A stretch of 64,000 nt of DNA from Mytilus galloprovincialis (lineage: Eukaryota > Mollusca > Bivalvia > Mytilida > Mytilidae). The position numbers and the translations under genes were made by a program. Under the pieces are notes generated by a model. That model ran no database searches. It was not told the origin of the DNA and worked only from the letters and a program-made list of their open reading frames with translations. Shown here one piece after another: positions 10,990 to 23,503 of this stretch; the first letter of the stretch is position 1; each line of letters starts with the position of its first letter. The DNA lies in assembly GCF_965363235.1 (NCBI RefSeq), contig NC_134844.1, positions 75,013,497 to 75,077,496 of the forward strand, given 5' to 3'.

Positions 10990-11885
10990 CGTTTTTTACC
11001 ATTCTGAAATGAATTTCACTTTCAAATGGTAAGAGGATTGAAGTTACAGACTTCCACAAACACTTGGATGTTACATTTAGTAAAGATGCTAAATGGAACA
11101 TCCATGTAGGAAATATCATAAAAATGTATCTAAACATCTAAATGTACTTAGAAAATTGAAGTACAGGATAAGTAGGAACCCTGATAGAGCAACTTAGAAA
11201 AGCTTTACTAGAGTTTTATAAGACCGCTACTCGAATATGCATGTGACGTTTGGGATAATATGGGTGTGGGTTAATGAAAAAAATTAAAACAGCTGCAGCT
11301 CGAGGCAGCCATAATTGTAACAGGTCTTCCTATTTTTACAAGTAATAGAATTATTTAGGATGAGATTGTTTGGAAAACTCTAGCTGAACGAAGAGAAAGA
11401 AGGAAGTTACAATTATTATATAATATTCAACACAATAATGCACCAGCCTATGTTTACAATTCAATTCCAGGAACAATTCAAAGTAAAGCTGTTTATCCAT
11501 TACGTAACGGGAATGATGTAATATACCCTTTTTGTAGACTTTCATTAACCCAAGAATATTTCATACCTTCAACAATACGACTGTGGAATAACCTTAATGT
11601 GGTGACACGCAACATTGACTCTTTAGGTAAATTTAAAACCGAACTAAAAAATCTTAAATTGAATTCAAAAGCCCAAGTACCAAAACATTATGACTTTGGC
11701 AATCGTAAACTCAATATTATTTTGACACAACTTACTGTAGGTGCTCAGCTTCTTTTTTTTTTTGAATTATGATCTTATCAGAGTCAACATTATTTCAGAT
11801 CCGTCTTGTAGTTGTGGTGCTAAGTGCGAAGATTCACGTCACTTCTTTTTTTGTTGTCCTAATTATTCAAATATACGGTGTCTTC
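10990..11885 (+). mobile_element. LINE fragment, C-terminal half of ORF2
   Basis: Decayed coding sequence across frames. Readable peptides in order: 'FHKHLDVTFSKDAKWN' (11060), 'LEAAIIVTGLP' type near 11300, 'KTLAERRERRKLQLLYNI' (11385-11440), 'AVYPLRNGNDVIYPFCRLSL' (11490-11550) and 'FIPSTIRLWNNLN' (11560-11600), then 'CSCGAKCEDSRHFFFCCPNY' (about 11805-11865), the usual zinc-knuckle end of a LINE ORF2. Several stops and frame changes make it inactive. The missing tail appears at 15470-15905 (see findings). Confidence 0.8.
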
Positions 11886-12656
11886 CTGCTATTCCCACTT
11901 TTTAAAAATACTATTCCTTCTATTCCCACTTGCAAATAACAATAGATGTTTTGATAAATAAATTGTTTTTATAACAATCAAGGTTAATTAGAATTTCACC
12001 TAAGATTCACGTGTATATTTTTTAAAGCATAACTTATGGCAGCAGTCCTTTTGCGCCAATTACTGTTTTTCAGGGGTATCATTTGCGCCAAATTTTATTT
12101 TCAAAATGTATCAATTGCGCCAATATTCGTAACTCATTTGCGCCAATTTACCTGTACATATATCTATCATAAATATTAATGATTACTATATATGTATTCT
12201 TATTTTTGCCCCAAAAGGTATCACATGTTAGGAGATATTTCACCATAAAGACGAGTTTCTGAAGAGAATTAAATGACTTAAGCAGCATTAGGCAGTCAAT
12301 GTACAGAGAGAGAATAAAACTTATTGCTTTGCTTAACAAAGATATGCCAATAGAGAAAATAGAAGTTTTTGCTCTTTATGTTTTAGCCACAAATGTTGAT
12401 GACACAGAGCTTTGTTCCCACCATGCGTATGGGCTTTATTATTATTATGAACTATTATTAACTATTTTATGGATTTCATCCTTCAATGTTTGTGTTTTTG
12501 GACAATGAAAAGAAGTTAAAAGCTACTACATACATTAAATTGGGAAGTACCCATGCAGCAGCAGTAATAAAAACATGTTTTAGAAAAGGAAACATGTGCC
12601 GTGTTACACTGCCGGTTCCAAGTCCGAATAAAGGAGTAAGGAAGTAATTTTCTTTT

Positions 12657-14063
12657 AGGCAGTGGCTATTTGACCGGCACCGGCAAAATAGCAAATTTGC
12701 TATTTGACCGGCACCGGCAAAATAGCAAATTTGCTATTTAGCCGGCTCTGATTAAGTTATATCTAACTGGAATTAAAATTTAAGAATAATAGTTAAATAT
12801 CAAAATTTTCTATTTAAAAACTTTTGTCACTGTTGATCATATAAACACTTAAACTTCTTATCTAAAAAAACTATAAAAAAAACTGTGTACACATCGAAAA
12901 TTTGACAAAAATAAAAATATGATGAATCTATTATGAATAGAAGTGAAGTAATAAGATAAATTAAAAATTAAAATACAAATATGATAATAGTCACTTTGTA
13001 GCTATACTACATTCCGGAAACTAGTATACTCTTTTCATTTACGGAACCAGCATTGTGATTGTGTTGCCGATGCAATCGCAGAATGGTCTTTCACTTTCAG
13101 TTATAAGTATTGAATGCTTCTTTTTGTAACTTTGTAGGGTTGTAAAAGCGTTGACCGTGCGCACATTTTTAGAATGAAGCGCTTCCGCGCTTCATACAAA
13201 ATGTACTTCGGTCAACGCTTTTACACCCCAATAAATTTACAAAAAGAAGCATTCAATTCTTAAATGTATTTTCTCATTTTGAAAAATAGCATGTAAGTTG
13301 CACAGACGCTGCTCCTTATTATCCAATCTAGCTCAACCCAGTACACATTAGAATAGATATAGGAAGATGTGGTGTGAGTGTTTTTCTCTAATTATTTTTT
13401 GTCTTCAAATTATTATATGATTTTTATGAGGTCATGTTAAGTTCCAGGAAATTGCGAGAATGCAGAATTTTTCACTATTAACACCAGAGCTTCCAGGGGC
13501 CTTGAGGGGCCACAAGACCCCTCGCAATATGACTTGTGCTAGACTAAACAACTTCCAAAGGCAAATAATTGGTTTTGAAACAATTGCAAATGTTAAATTA
13601 TGTGTCCATTTGAAATTCATAGCAAACAACTATTAATATTGTCCGTCATATCTGTTTTATGATGTAGTTTTGCATAACACTATTTTTATCACTGGCAGAA
13701 TATATTAACCATAGATTTTACACAGATTTAAATTTGAAAATCAACATTTTGTTATAAATATTTTAGAAAAAACATATTTAATAATGTATTTACAAATGTG
13801 TTTTCATGCTTTTAATTAATATTAGAAAGTTATAAATTATTTTTTTATGAAAATCTTTTATTTTTTATTGTACTGTATTTTTAATGCTTGATATTGTGAT
13901 AAAATGATTTTAAATTATTATTTAAGCTTTTTTATTCCCTACTAATCACATCAATGAACAGTTTTATTTAGTGCCGGTTAAATAGCAAATTTGCTATTTA
14001 GTCGGTGCCGGTCAAATAGCAAATTTGCTATTTTGCCGGTGCCGGTCAAATAGCCACTGCCTT
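12657..14063. mobile_element. inner TIR element, CCGGCACCGGCAAAATAGC family
   Basis: Left end 'ggcagtggctatttgaccgg' and right end its complement closing 'tagccactgcc'. Each end has two to three copies of 'aaatagcaaatttgctattt', itself a palindrome, next to 'accggcaccggc'. Flanks share 'ttcttt' on both sides, so a 6-8 bp target duplication is possible but not clean. About 1.4 kb, no recognisable coding capacity. It sits inside the TTGCGCC element. Confidence 0.7.
13103..13262. mobile_element. foldback element, 'attgaatgcttctttttgt' ends
   Basis: Inverted repeats 'attgaatgcttctttttgta' (13109) and complement 'tacaaaaagaagcattcaat' (right), and an inner pair 'gtaaaagcgttgaccg' with 'cggtcaacgcttttac'; the middle 'gaagcgcttccgcgcttc' is a small hairpin. 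About 160 bp, nearly a full palindrome. A single end of the same family is at 24807-24835. Confidence 0.8.
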
Positions 14064-14224
14064 TCTTTCAACTGGCGCAATCGTATGTTTTTTTTTTGGC
14101 GCAAATGAAACCATCTAATTTTAAAACATGTGGCGCAAACGTAGCATTTGAGAAAAAAAGTTGTGGCGCAAAAGGACGCATTTTTGGCGCAAACGGATCT
14201 CTCCCTAACTTATTTGGTACAATA

Positions 14225-15215
14225 TAAATTCAAAAAATTAAAATATAATTTCTGAGCCATCTTTGTCAAAAGATGTCAAAATTAAATGAATATCGTATAA
14301 AATTTGATTCTTAACTTTAAAAATAGGTGCTCTGATGGTTTGAAGGGCTAACAAAGAATCTACTAAAAATACAGTTTTAATAGGTCTTAATCTTCTAGCC
14401 AAAATAGACTTAAAAATATTGGCATTAATTCTGACACAAATATTGAAATATAATTTGGTAGTTTAAAACCTTTTTTGATTTTAAGTTCTGGAACAACATA
14501 TGCACAACGTGTATTGCCATGTGGGTCTTTGGACCCATCTGTAAAAAATTACAAATGTTTTGTATATTTTGAGTCAATTATATCTCGGCTTCACTTTTAA
14601 TTAAATGTGGCAGATCCTTTTTACTTATTTTATCATGAAGTTGTGTTTTAACTAATGATTTTTCGATATGCCATGGAGGACATGTCCATTCTGAATATCT
14701 ATAAATAAATTCTTCAGAAAAATTATTTTTAGCTAAGAAATATCTTGCTGTTATTGAAAACGGTTTTTGTTTAACGTTTTTTTTTTAGTAATAATCAAAA
14801 ATGAAAGTAACATTGACTGCAGCTTTAGCAGGATGCGAGTTCTCAAAACTAGCCATATTTAAAAAAAAAAAGCCTTTGCTATTAAACTTTGTCTTCTTAT
14901 TTCTAAAGGTGGATCTCCTATTTCAACTTGTAAAGCTTTTAAGGAAGATGATCTCATTGAACCAGTGCATATACGTAATGCTTGAGTTTGAATTTTATCT
15001 AGACATTTTTTAGTACTAACAGAGACTGAATTATAAATTTTGCATCCATAATCAAGTTTTGATCTAATCAAAGATATATAAATAGTTCTAAGGGTATTGC
15101 TGGTTGCGCCCCATCTTGTTCCTGTAAGTACTCCCATGCAGTTAATATCTTTTAAACACTTTGTTTGTAAACTTTGGATATGTTTACAGTCTTTTAAACA
15201 AAATCATTAACCATA
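14225..15215 (-). mobile_element. LINE fragment, reverse transcriptase end and RNase H-like part
   Basis: On the - strand, from 15137 to 14862, an open frame reads 'IYISLIRSKLDYGCKIYNS', 'KIQTQALRICTGSMRSS' and 'EIGDPPLEIRRQSL', the typical end of a LINE reverse transcriptase region. Further on (about 14555-14480) 'FTDGSKDPHGNTRCAYVV' looks like the first motif of an RNase H domain, which points to an I/Jockey-like clade carrying RNase H. Frame changes and stops are present, so it is inactive. Confidence 0.75.
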
Positions 15216-15436
15216 ATGATAAATAAAGTGGGACTGATATACAAGTAATAAAAAAAAAATTCATATATTTGTTTTAATTTCTTTCATATTTACTTTGTTT
15301 AAAAAAAACAGAATTCATACAGATGCAAAAATATTACCTGTTCTAATAAAAAAACAGGACCAATTAATAACAGTCGATTAAAAAATGTGTGTACAGTACA
15401 TGTATAATCCTTTGTTTGCACAAGTTTTCCTCCTAT

Positions 15437-15905
15437 TCCCACATGAAATTTGACCTTTTCTTACCAGATCAATAAAAGTGGGAATAGATCGAGGGAAAGA
15501 ACCGATTCGGAAGACACCGTTACCAGATAACCAGCTGATAACTCTCTACTAAATTTGAACATCTTAACCTCCGGCGATACGTATTTAACTAATGTTGAAA
15601 ATGAAAGAATTGTAAAGAATGTATATGAATTTATTAAAGAGTCTAAGAGGTTTCTAATTGTGTAATATAGCACATTATAAAGTGCAAATACATACATATT
15701 GTGTATAACCATTCACATCATCACACACCATCTCTTCACAGTTCAAATATTATATATATATATATAATGTATTGTTTGTATGCATGCTTTGTAAATGTTC
15801 TATTGTTATAAATTATTATGGGAGAAGACTTTATAAGTTTAATTAACTTGTGTCTCATCCCTTTTGCACATTTAAGCAAATAAAACATGTTTAAACTAAA
15901 ACCAT
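15437..15905 (+). mobile_element. LINE 3' end, likely tail of the copy at 10990
   Basis: Reading + strand near 15545-15665: 'NLNILTSGDTYLTNVENERI' followed by 'VKNVYEFIKESKRFLIV' and a stop. This is the kind of C-terminal tail that follows the zinc knuckle in mussel LINEs, and the untranslated end runs to 'ttaagcaaataaaacatgtt'. The - strand frame over it (15461-15712) is a shadow. Confidence 0.55.
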
Positions 15906-16210
15906 TCTGCAATTTTAAACCTATAATTCTCTACTCTTGATATTTTTAAGTACAAGTCATAAGTTAATTTTAGTCAAATTTTTGTACAAATTGTAATATG
16001 TAAAGGCAAGTTGCAATTTGTACAAAATCAAAAATGCAAATTATATTTGTTCAAATGATAACTTGTGCAAACTATACAAACTTAATTACCATCTAAAAGT
16101 AAGATGGGAGGGGCCTCAGTAAGATGCATCTAATCGATTTTTACTCTAAATTTTGCCAACATTTGAACAACAAAGACTACTCGAGACAAGACAAACCGAT
16201 GCATCTAGCA

Positions 16211-17757
16211 AAGTTTAAGGTGGTACCTAACACTACAGGCAGATAACTCTGTAAAATCAGCTGAACGTTTTAATTACGTTGCGCTGTAAATGGAATATTA
16301 AGCTTCTGAATGATCAAAAATAGTGTTTGTCAAACTGCTACATACTAGTAACCAGTGTAATTTTTCTAATAGAATGCTTGGTTTAAATTTCTCGAAATTT
16401 TTATATTTTTGTCAAAGGGTCAAAGTAAATACAAGTAACACATTTACACCACGCAGAGTACACTATACTACATGTATTGGTTGTACCAAGTCAAGAATAT
16501 GACAGCTGTTTATCATTCTTTTGTTGTTTTTCAGCTTTTGATTTCGTCATTTGATAAGGGATTTTTTCGTTTGGAATTTTTCTTGGAGTTTTGTTATTTT
16601 ATTTTTTGTAATGTGTATTTTATCAGGATCATTATTTTTCCTCATAATTTTCACAAATAACAGAATGTTTAATTTTTTTTTAGACTGGTGCATCAAATGT
16701 GTCTTTTATAAACAACTGTTTTCAAAATTGTATTGTATCGTCCCGAACATGCATGAACTATTTGCCACTGAACGTTAAACAACCATGAAACCGAGCAATT
16801 AAAAAACTGTTTAATGAATCAAATTTTTTAAAATACTATATTTCTGCATCACGGGATGCAGTGATGATACCACCATTTTCTAATATGATGGAGTTAAAAA
16901 TCAGTAATTCGGATGAATCTCACGTGAAATGTTTCATTTAATTTTCACGTAAACTTAACAGAAATCTGAAGGTATTTTTTATGGTTTTAATCAAATTTTA
17001 GAACAAAGATATTATTTAAATAATTTTATTTCAAATATTTACGTGAATTTAACGTGTACAAAATTCCGGTGATTTATGCATGAACTATTATCATAAGATT
17101 CACATGGAACCTGTTCACGCAAGTTTCAAGTATATGCTCGTTTGATGTGAAAATCAGACGATATTAATATTAATTCATATGAATGAAATTCCATGTGCAG
17201 GACGAAATAACATTATATCTGATTCAGTAGAATTTTATATTGCATTACTAGGAACTTTACGACAGTCGACAGGGGATATGAAAATAAAATATACTCATTC
17301 AGATCCCGACACATATTTTTTTCTCCATTTCTCTGAGTAGGAATAACGTTATATTCCGTACAATGTCACACGTTTTTGGTCAAATTCTAGGCATATCGAT
17401 CAACTTTGAAGCCATTTATTTCAAAAACAAGGATGGTGACATATGAGTTGCTATACGTTAATGGATTCACTATGCAATCCCGGATATTATGTTAGTTTTT
17501 TGTTTTTCTCCGTATATAAGAAAATAGCCATCCATTCGAAAATCAAAAAAGGTAAGCCGAAAAAAAGGCATTTCCCCTATATACCTAAGTAAATTTGTCG
17601 CCAAAATTGACGTTTTCCTATGAAAATTACAAAAAAACAAAAATGGTGACCCCCATTTTTATTACATATTCCGATGTAACTCGATTCAAAGTACACGTAT
17701 GCCAAAAATTTTGGAAATCGGGAGATATGCCATTCGGTATCGTGTTACCTTAAGTCT
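16211..17757. mobile_element. TTAAGGTGGTACC-type TIR element, long copy
   Basis: Left end 'ttaaggtggtacctaacac' (16213) followed by 'cagataactctgtaaaatca' and right end 'gtgttaccttaa' (to 17756) are imperfect inverted repeats. Shorter copies with the same left part lie at 58062-58200 and 58820-59096. A SINE-like tail 'ttgccactgaacgttaaacaacc' is embedded near 16760-16785. Two + strand frames here (16472-16778) are hydrophobic, AT-driven and not supported as genes. Confidence 0.6.
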
Positions 17758-17984
17758 TGCATGCATGCTTTTTTTATTAGTTGTTAGTGGCTTTGAACTA
17801 GCTGTCAGTAACTACGAGTACACTTAGATATGTACTTAATGTCTTAATAATCTCTTGGGATATACAAGTACCTGGCCACGTCCACTCTGTTTTTGTTAGA
17901 TGGATTTCAAGTTGTATCCACCTGATGAGTTACGTACTTTCACCTGATTTCAATAGTTCTTTCTTATATTGTACTGTTACACCA

Positions 17985-18335
17985 CAGTCCTACGTTGGAG
18001 GAGGGGCGTGATCACGCTTACATGTTTAATCCCGCCACATGCTGCATGTGTGTGCCTGTCCCCTGTCAGGAGCCTATATTTCAGTGGTGGTTGTTTGTTG
18101 GTGTGTGACATATTCGTTTTTCCTTAATTTTTTGTTTACATAAAAGGCCGTTAGTTTTCTCGTATGAATTGTTTTACATTTGTCATTTCGGGACCTTTTA
18201 AAGTTAATTATGCGGTATGAGCTTTGCTTATTGTTGAAATTTTTGACCTATAGTTGTTAATTTCTGTGGAATTCGGTCTCTTGGGGAGTTGTCTCATTGG
18301 CAATCATACAGCATCTTCTTTTTTATATTAACTAA
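17985..18335 (-). repeat. mussel SINE-like repeat (GATGTGG family)
   Basis: Minus-strand copy of the family 'aagatgtggtatg...ccaatgagacaactctcca'. It extends from the 'caggctcctgac' end at about 18065 to 'aaagaagatgctgtatgatt' at 18327. One of the longest copies in this window. Confidence 0.8.
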
Positions 18336-18724
18336 CTAAGGCATGACTGGACATAGATGCATAAAAGGTATCAAATATGTAGTTTACGTTCCTGAAAAAA
18401 ATATTACTTGTCAATTTGCATCATTCCTAAGTACGGAATCTGATGTTCAGCTGTTGTCATTAAACACGGTCCGGGGCAGATTTGTCATTCCATAACTGGT
18501 AAATTTAACTTTGTCGGTTGACAAGATATCCAAAAAAATTGTCCACCAATAGATTATTAAAAAATCAAAAAAATCCCATGTGTCCCAAACTGTCACTGCA
18601 GCTGATTAAAAGTACATTTCCCGTGTAATGTAATAAATTTTGCTAGGTAGAAGTATTTCGTTTTGATTTCCTTTCTTTATCAACAGAAAGTTGAAAAAAA
18701 AAAAGAAAAATATTGTCGCAGCTG

Positions 18725-18870
18725 TTTCAATCAAATTGAGAATGGAAATGGAGAATTTGTCAAAGAGACAACAATGCGACCATAGAACAGTCAACAGCAG
18801 AAGGTCACCAATAGGTTTTCAATGCAGCGAGAAACTCCCGCACACGGAGGTGTCCTTCAGATGTCCCTTT
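18725..18870 (+). repeat. short copy of the 3.1 kb/40.9 kb repeat end
   Basis: Contains 'ttgagaatggaaatgg', 'tgtcaaagagacaac', 'gaccatagaacagtcaacag' and 'gcgagaaactcccgcac', matching the ends at 3790-3920, 27295-27440, 40918-41045 and 63440-63540. The + strand frame at 18691-18906 is made of this repeat. Confidence 0.7.
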
Positions 18871-18909
18871 AACTTTCTTCTCATTGCTTCATATTCTACT
18901 GGATAATGA

Positions 18910-20680
18910 GTTTCATGAAATGTGCAATTTTCAATAGAATTCAATTGAATGTTGTTTTATGGCAAATATTTCATACATGTTCTGAATGAGTCCATTCTAT
19001 ACAAAACCATATAGAATTCTTGCAGAGAACCTGCTGACTTTAATAATTTAACATAAATCCAGTATTTACAACTTTACAAATTGTAATTTTTCTGGGGAAG
19101 AAAATTAAATGGAAAATAATGTTCCCATTGTAATATTATATGTTCCCATAGGAAGAACAAATTGTTCCCATGGGAAGAAACATTGTTTCTTTGGGACGAA
19201 AATTATTCTCATGTGGGAAAATCTTCCGATGGGAAAAGTTAATTTCCATGGGAGTAGGATTTTGAAAATAAATTACTCAGTATTGTTAATCCCAAAAATA
19301 AACGGTTTGTTTTGTGGTAATTTGAAAATAAATAATTTTGACTTACAACGTATTGAAAATAAATAACTCGGCGGGCTTTTTTAACCATTTTATAAATACT
19401 ATTCGACAGTATGAGATGACACCAGATTCTTCATTAAGTTCATATTTTTTTATCAGAAAAAGAATCGGGAGACACTTCCCAAATCTTTTAATTATAAAAG
19501 TATGAATATCATTTAAATATACTTGCTGAATGTATGAAAATGGGTTTCATTTAACTTGAGGTATATTGTCTCAGGAACACTTACAACTTTTATTACAGGG
19601 CTGTAACTACATATTAAGAGCAATTGCCTCATGTAGGGAATTTCAAAACCAAAAGCTTGTTTTAATATCAAATTGTTTTCACGGCGAGTGTCTTGTGATT
19701 GATTTTTCGTTTCATTCCTTTTGATATTTAGTAATTTTGATTATGAGTTTTATTTTATTTTAGACTTTTGAGCTATTTTTCATAATTTTTAACTACTTTA
19801 AATTGTATCCCAGTTAATAATAATAGTAATAATAAAATTCTTTATTTAACGAAGGTAACACATTTATTAATTACATGTTAATCTGCCATGAGGCCTTCAA
19901 AAACTATTAATACAAATAGAAAACAACAAAAAAATACATACAAAATAAAATACATACTACAGTTAAATATACCAGCTTAAATATTGAATAAGTACATATG
20001 CATTCAGTAGAAGAAGAAAAATACATTAGTTTCGTGCATCTTTGTTCTGTTCAGTTAGAAAATAGTTTGAACAGTTGGTCTTAAATGTATCTAAATTATC
20101 TATTTATTTAATATTAGTTGGTAAATTATTCCAGGTAATAAGACCAGAATATTTAAATGTTCTTTTTAAAAAATCAGAATTATAGGTCTTGGTACATGAA
20201 GAAGTCCTGATGTTGTCGACCTCAGACAATAATTATAAAGATCAGCACAAGCAGTAAGTTTAATAGATTAGTTAGGAGCTATATCAAGTTGTAATTGAAA
20301 CTTTCTTCACATAGTTATATCACTGATAATCAGTCCCCTCTTGACTTAACTTGAAGAAAAAACCCATATAATTTACTGGTATAAAAGATTAAAATTTTGC
20401 AAGCCGAAACACCAAAAAAAAAAAAAAAAAAACAGCAGCCACATATTTAACTATGTGGATTACAGTTTCACTGGATCTACTATGCATTTTGCTTTGAGAC
20501 CAAAAAATTGTTAAAACAGAATATGCGTTTTCAGATTAAGAAAGGGTCTAAGAATAGCCTATAGAAAGCATGCTTTTGCATCATTTGCTCTAAAGCCTCT
20601 TGGGGGGCCTTTCTGAGGCTCCCAAATCCTGCGTTAACTTTTTTAACGAACTGCTCGGCATAAAAATGTTTGTTAATACT
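18910..20680. other. AT-rich stretch; degenerate 'gttcccatgggaag' repeats and LINE-like tail
   Basis: At 19115-19260 six to seven irregular copies of 'ttcccatgggaagaa' occur. At about 19815-20230 a block beginning 'aataataataaaattcttta' and continuing 'tctgccatgaggccttc' looks like the reversed 3' end of a retroelement, with low certainty. No host gene is seen. The 61-residue - strand frame at 20531-20716 has no family match I know. Confidence 0.4.
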
Positions 20681-20682
20681 TT

Positions 20683-23503
20683 TTAAAGGGGCACTAGCTG
20701 TCAAATTCATGGTCACCGATTTGACTCAAATTCTCATATTTGATTTATAACAATGTAAAACATTTATCCAAACTATCAAAAGTCTAAAATAAACAGTTTA
20801 CAGAGCATGGGGTAGATACAAATGCAGTGAAGTTTATCATTGATAGTTCATTGATAACATTCTGGCGTATCATTAACAAACAACTTGTAACGTCTCATTT
20901 CATTGGCCGAAGGATTCAAATACAAAAACAATGTAGTCTGTGTGCACGTGAATTGACACAGGTGACCGACAATGGAATGTACTATGTTACTACGAACGTA
21001 AAAACAAGGATTGGTTTAATTTACAAACCTTTGGTCAAACGAATTAAATAAATCTTTTGTTAACTTCAAATAGTGGGGTCGAAATATTATACTGGTATTT
21101 TGTATTAAGTAATATTGCATGCAGCAACTCAATTATCGTGTACCGCATAATGAGAAATATAACGATAAAATAAAATGCATGTGTCGCTTTTATACAAATG
21201 AATATATGAACCACTTTTAATTTCTTTCATACTGACGATAGGTTATAATCCTAACAATGTCGTAGTCACTTATAATAAGTATCTCATAATGCTGATCCAT
21301 TACAATAATTAATGATGGGTTGCACTGACATTCCTCTTTTATTATTTTCATGCTATAAAACATACACACAGTAGCTACATTTGTAAGCGTACAATAAACG
21401 GAGGAAATTGCCCCCCCCCCCCCCCCCCCCCCCAAAATAGAAACAAAGTAACTTTAATCGTATCATTTGTGCATGAATTCAGTGAAGGCATGTTGTTGTA
21501 ATAAATTATAAAGTTACATCGGCGAAGATTATTCAGTTCTTTTGCATGTGTTGAACAAAATAATAAATTAATACTTGTGAGAAATGTCGTAGTTTACAAG
21601 GAACAATTCTCGTTTGAATTATTTTACATTGTCATTTCGGGGCCTTTTATGGCTGACTTTGCGGTATGGGCTTTGCTCATTATTGAAAGCCGTACGGTGA
21701 TCTATTATAGCTGTTAATTTCTGTGTTATTTTGTTCTCTTGTGGAGAGTTGTCTCATTGGCAATCATACCACATCTTCTTTTATATATGTATTTATAGTA
21801 TACAAGGTATTATCCCGCAGTTAAGATTTGTCCACTTTTTAAGAACACATCCGTAAAAACGGACGCTCACCGGACAGAAGGGGTCAGAAGGGCAATCATA
21901 CCACATCTTCCTTTTTAAATATAAATGTACTGTTTTCGATTTTAAATGGATGAATATTTATTTTTTTATTTTATACTGTAAGAATAGAGCTGCATAACAT
22001 TGTTGAACTATTCGCTAAAGTACATGTAGTATGTATTCGTATTTAAAATGAAATACAAAACGAAAAATGTATGATAAACTGATAAACAAAATATCAAGAA
22101 ATTAACCTTTTTGATCAAAAATTTTTATGAATAAACACTTTTTTTTAAAAACTGATTGTTTCTATTTACATGTACATATTTACAATTATTATATACAATT
22201 TACGTTCGTTTTTCAACCGAGAATAGCAAAACCTCATGAAGTATATCGTTGGAGTTTATAAACTACATTTAATTCCCCTGTGCCATGGTTTGCCATCTGC
22301 GTTTTTTTTAACAAAGCATGGTTGGTTACATATTATGAATTTACTTACAATTTCGGAATTTTTTTTTCTCAAGTAAACGGAATCAGAAAAAAAAAATCAC
22401 TATCCTGTGACGAATACCTAAAACTTGACAAAGAATATGAAAAGTGTTTGTAGAAAAGTACGGTTTCATTTTTCAAGTACAACGCTAATTCATCGAGTCC
22501 ATTGAGTGAAAGAAAAGGCAGGATGAGCAACTTGTGGGGAGGGGGGGGGGAGTCAATGAAAACAAATATGTGGATTGAGTTTTTTTTAGTTTTTCATTGA
22601 ACTTTTGATGTCGTCCCGTGATCCAGAGGACAAATTTGAATTAAATATTTCGATGTGAAAACTGTTAAGATTTTAAAGTTTAAAATTTTACTATGATATC
22701 AATTGCAGAAAATTATAAAACCAATGAATTTCACATGCACATTTATAAAAGCTAGAATTGTGATTGCTTAATCAAGAACACAATCATGTACGCAAATACG
22801 ACGATGGAAGCTTTAAACGACCTTGACCAGCTACATGAATATTGATCAGTCCATTCAACGTTATAGTACGTGTGTTCTATTTCCGCAGGTGTGAGGTCGA
22901 AGGTTTGAATTGACCAATGAAAACGATCGTTCCTTAAAGAGTTAATCGAATAAAGTTTGTTTGACTGATTACGTCGCAATACCTTTCGCTAAGCTTTACC
23001 GCATATGAGTATAATATATAGGTTCGTTTCGTGTGTATTTTAGTCCAGACGCCATCTAATTACCTATCGATTTGACCTCAGATGACCATGTAAGCGATGT
23101 AAACATAAATAAAGATATGAATAGATTAAACCAATACGTGCAATTGGATTTGTATAGGTCTGTTTGATTTTATTTTATAGACTAAAAATAGATGTTTCTC
23201 ATTGTTTTTAACCGTATATGCATCGAATTAGTAATCAAATGATTTACCGTAGTTTCACTTTCATTGTTGACATTCTTCTTATTTAAATAACCAGTACACG
23301 TACAATGCATGCGTTGTCAATCTTTACCTAGGGGTTAAAGTGAATAACTAATTATCAATGTTTCTTAGCGTAGTTTGACAAAATTTAACCTTTTTGGCTG
23401 AAAAAAGCGAATTGTTATTTCACTATTTCACTTTCATTATTGATTGAACAAAAAACATCAAACTTTAGATTTTTTATATATCTCGTAGCTAGTGCCCCTT
23501 TAA
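20683..23503. mobile_element. TTAA-flanked TIR element, AGGGGCACTAGCT ends
   Basis: Left 'ttaa' + 'aggggcactagct' at 20683-20699 and right 'agctagtgcccct' + 'ttaa' at 23487-23503: perfect 13-bp inverted repeats with TTAA outside, as in piggyBac or Kolobok families. About 2.8 kb. I see no intact transposase; frames at 20827-21051 (+, with 'CSLCARELTQVTDNG') and 22752-22979 (-) are unrecognised and could be remains. It holds a minus-strand SINE-like copy (21610-21790), a long C run (21412-21433) and AT-rich filler. Confidence 0.7.
21605..21790 (-). repeat. mussel SINE-like repeat (GATGTGG family)
   Basis: Minus-strand copy: 'ggagagttgtctcattggca' then 'atcataccacatcttctttt'. A second fragment of only the last 25 bp follows at 21894-21918. 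Confidence 0.8.

Larger units (their letters stand above)
12030..14213. mobile_element. TIR element with TTGCGCC subterminal repeats and 8-bp target duplication
   Basis: Flanked by the direct repeat 'taacttat' at 12030-12037 and 14206-14213. The ends 'ggcagcagtccttttgcgcc' and the complement of 'ggcgcaaacggatctctccc' are imperfect inverted repeats. Both ends carry four to six subterminal copies of 'ttgcgccaa' in inverted orientation (12050-12145; 14073-14198). An 8-bp duplication fits hAT or P-type superfamilies; no transposase is recognisable. Element body 12038-14205, holding an inner element at about 12658-14062. Confidence 0.75.
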
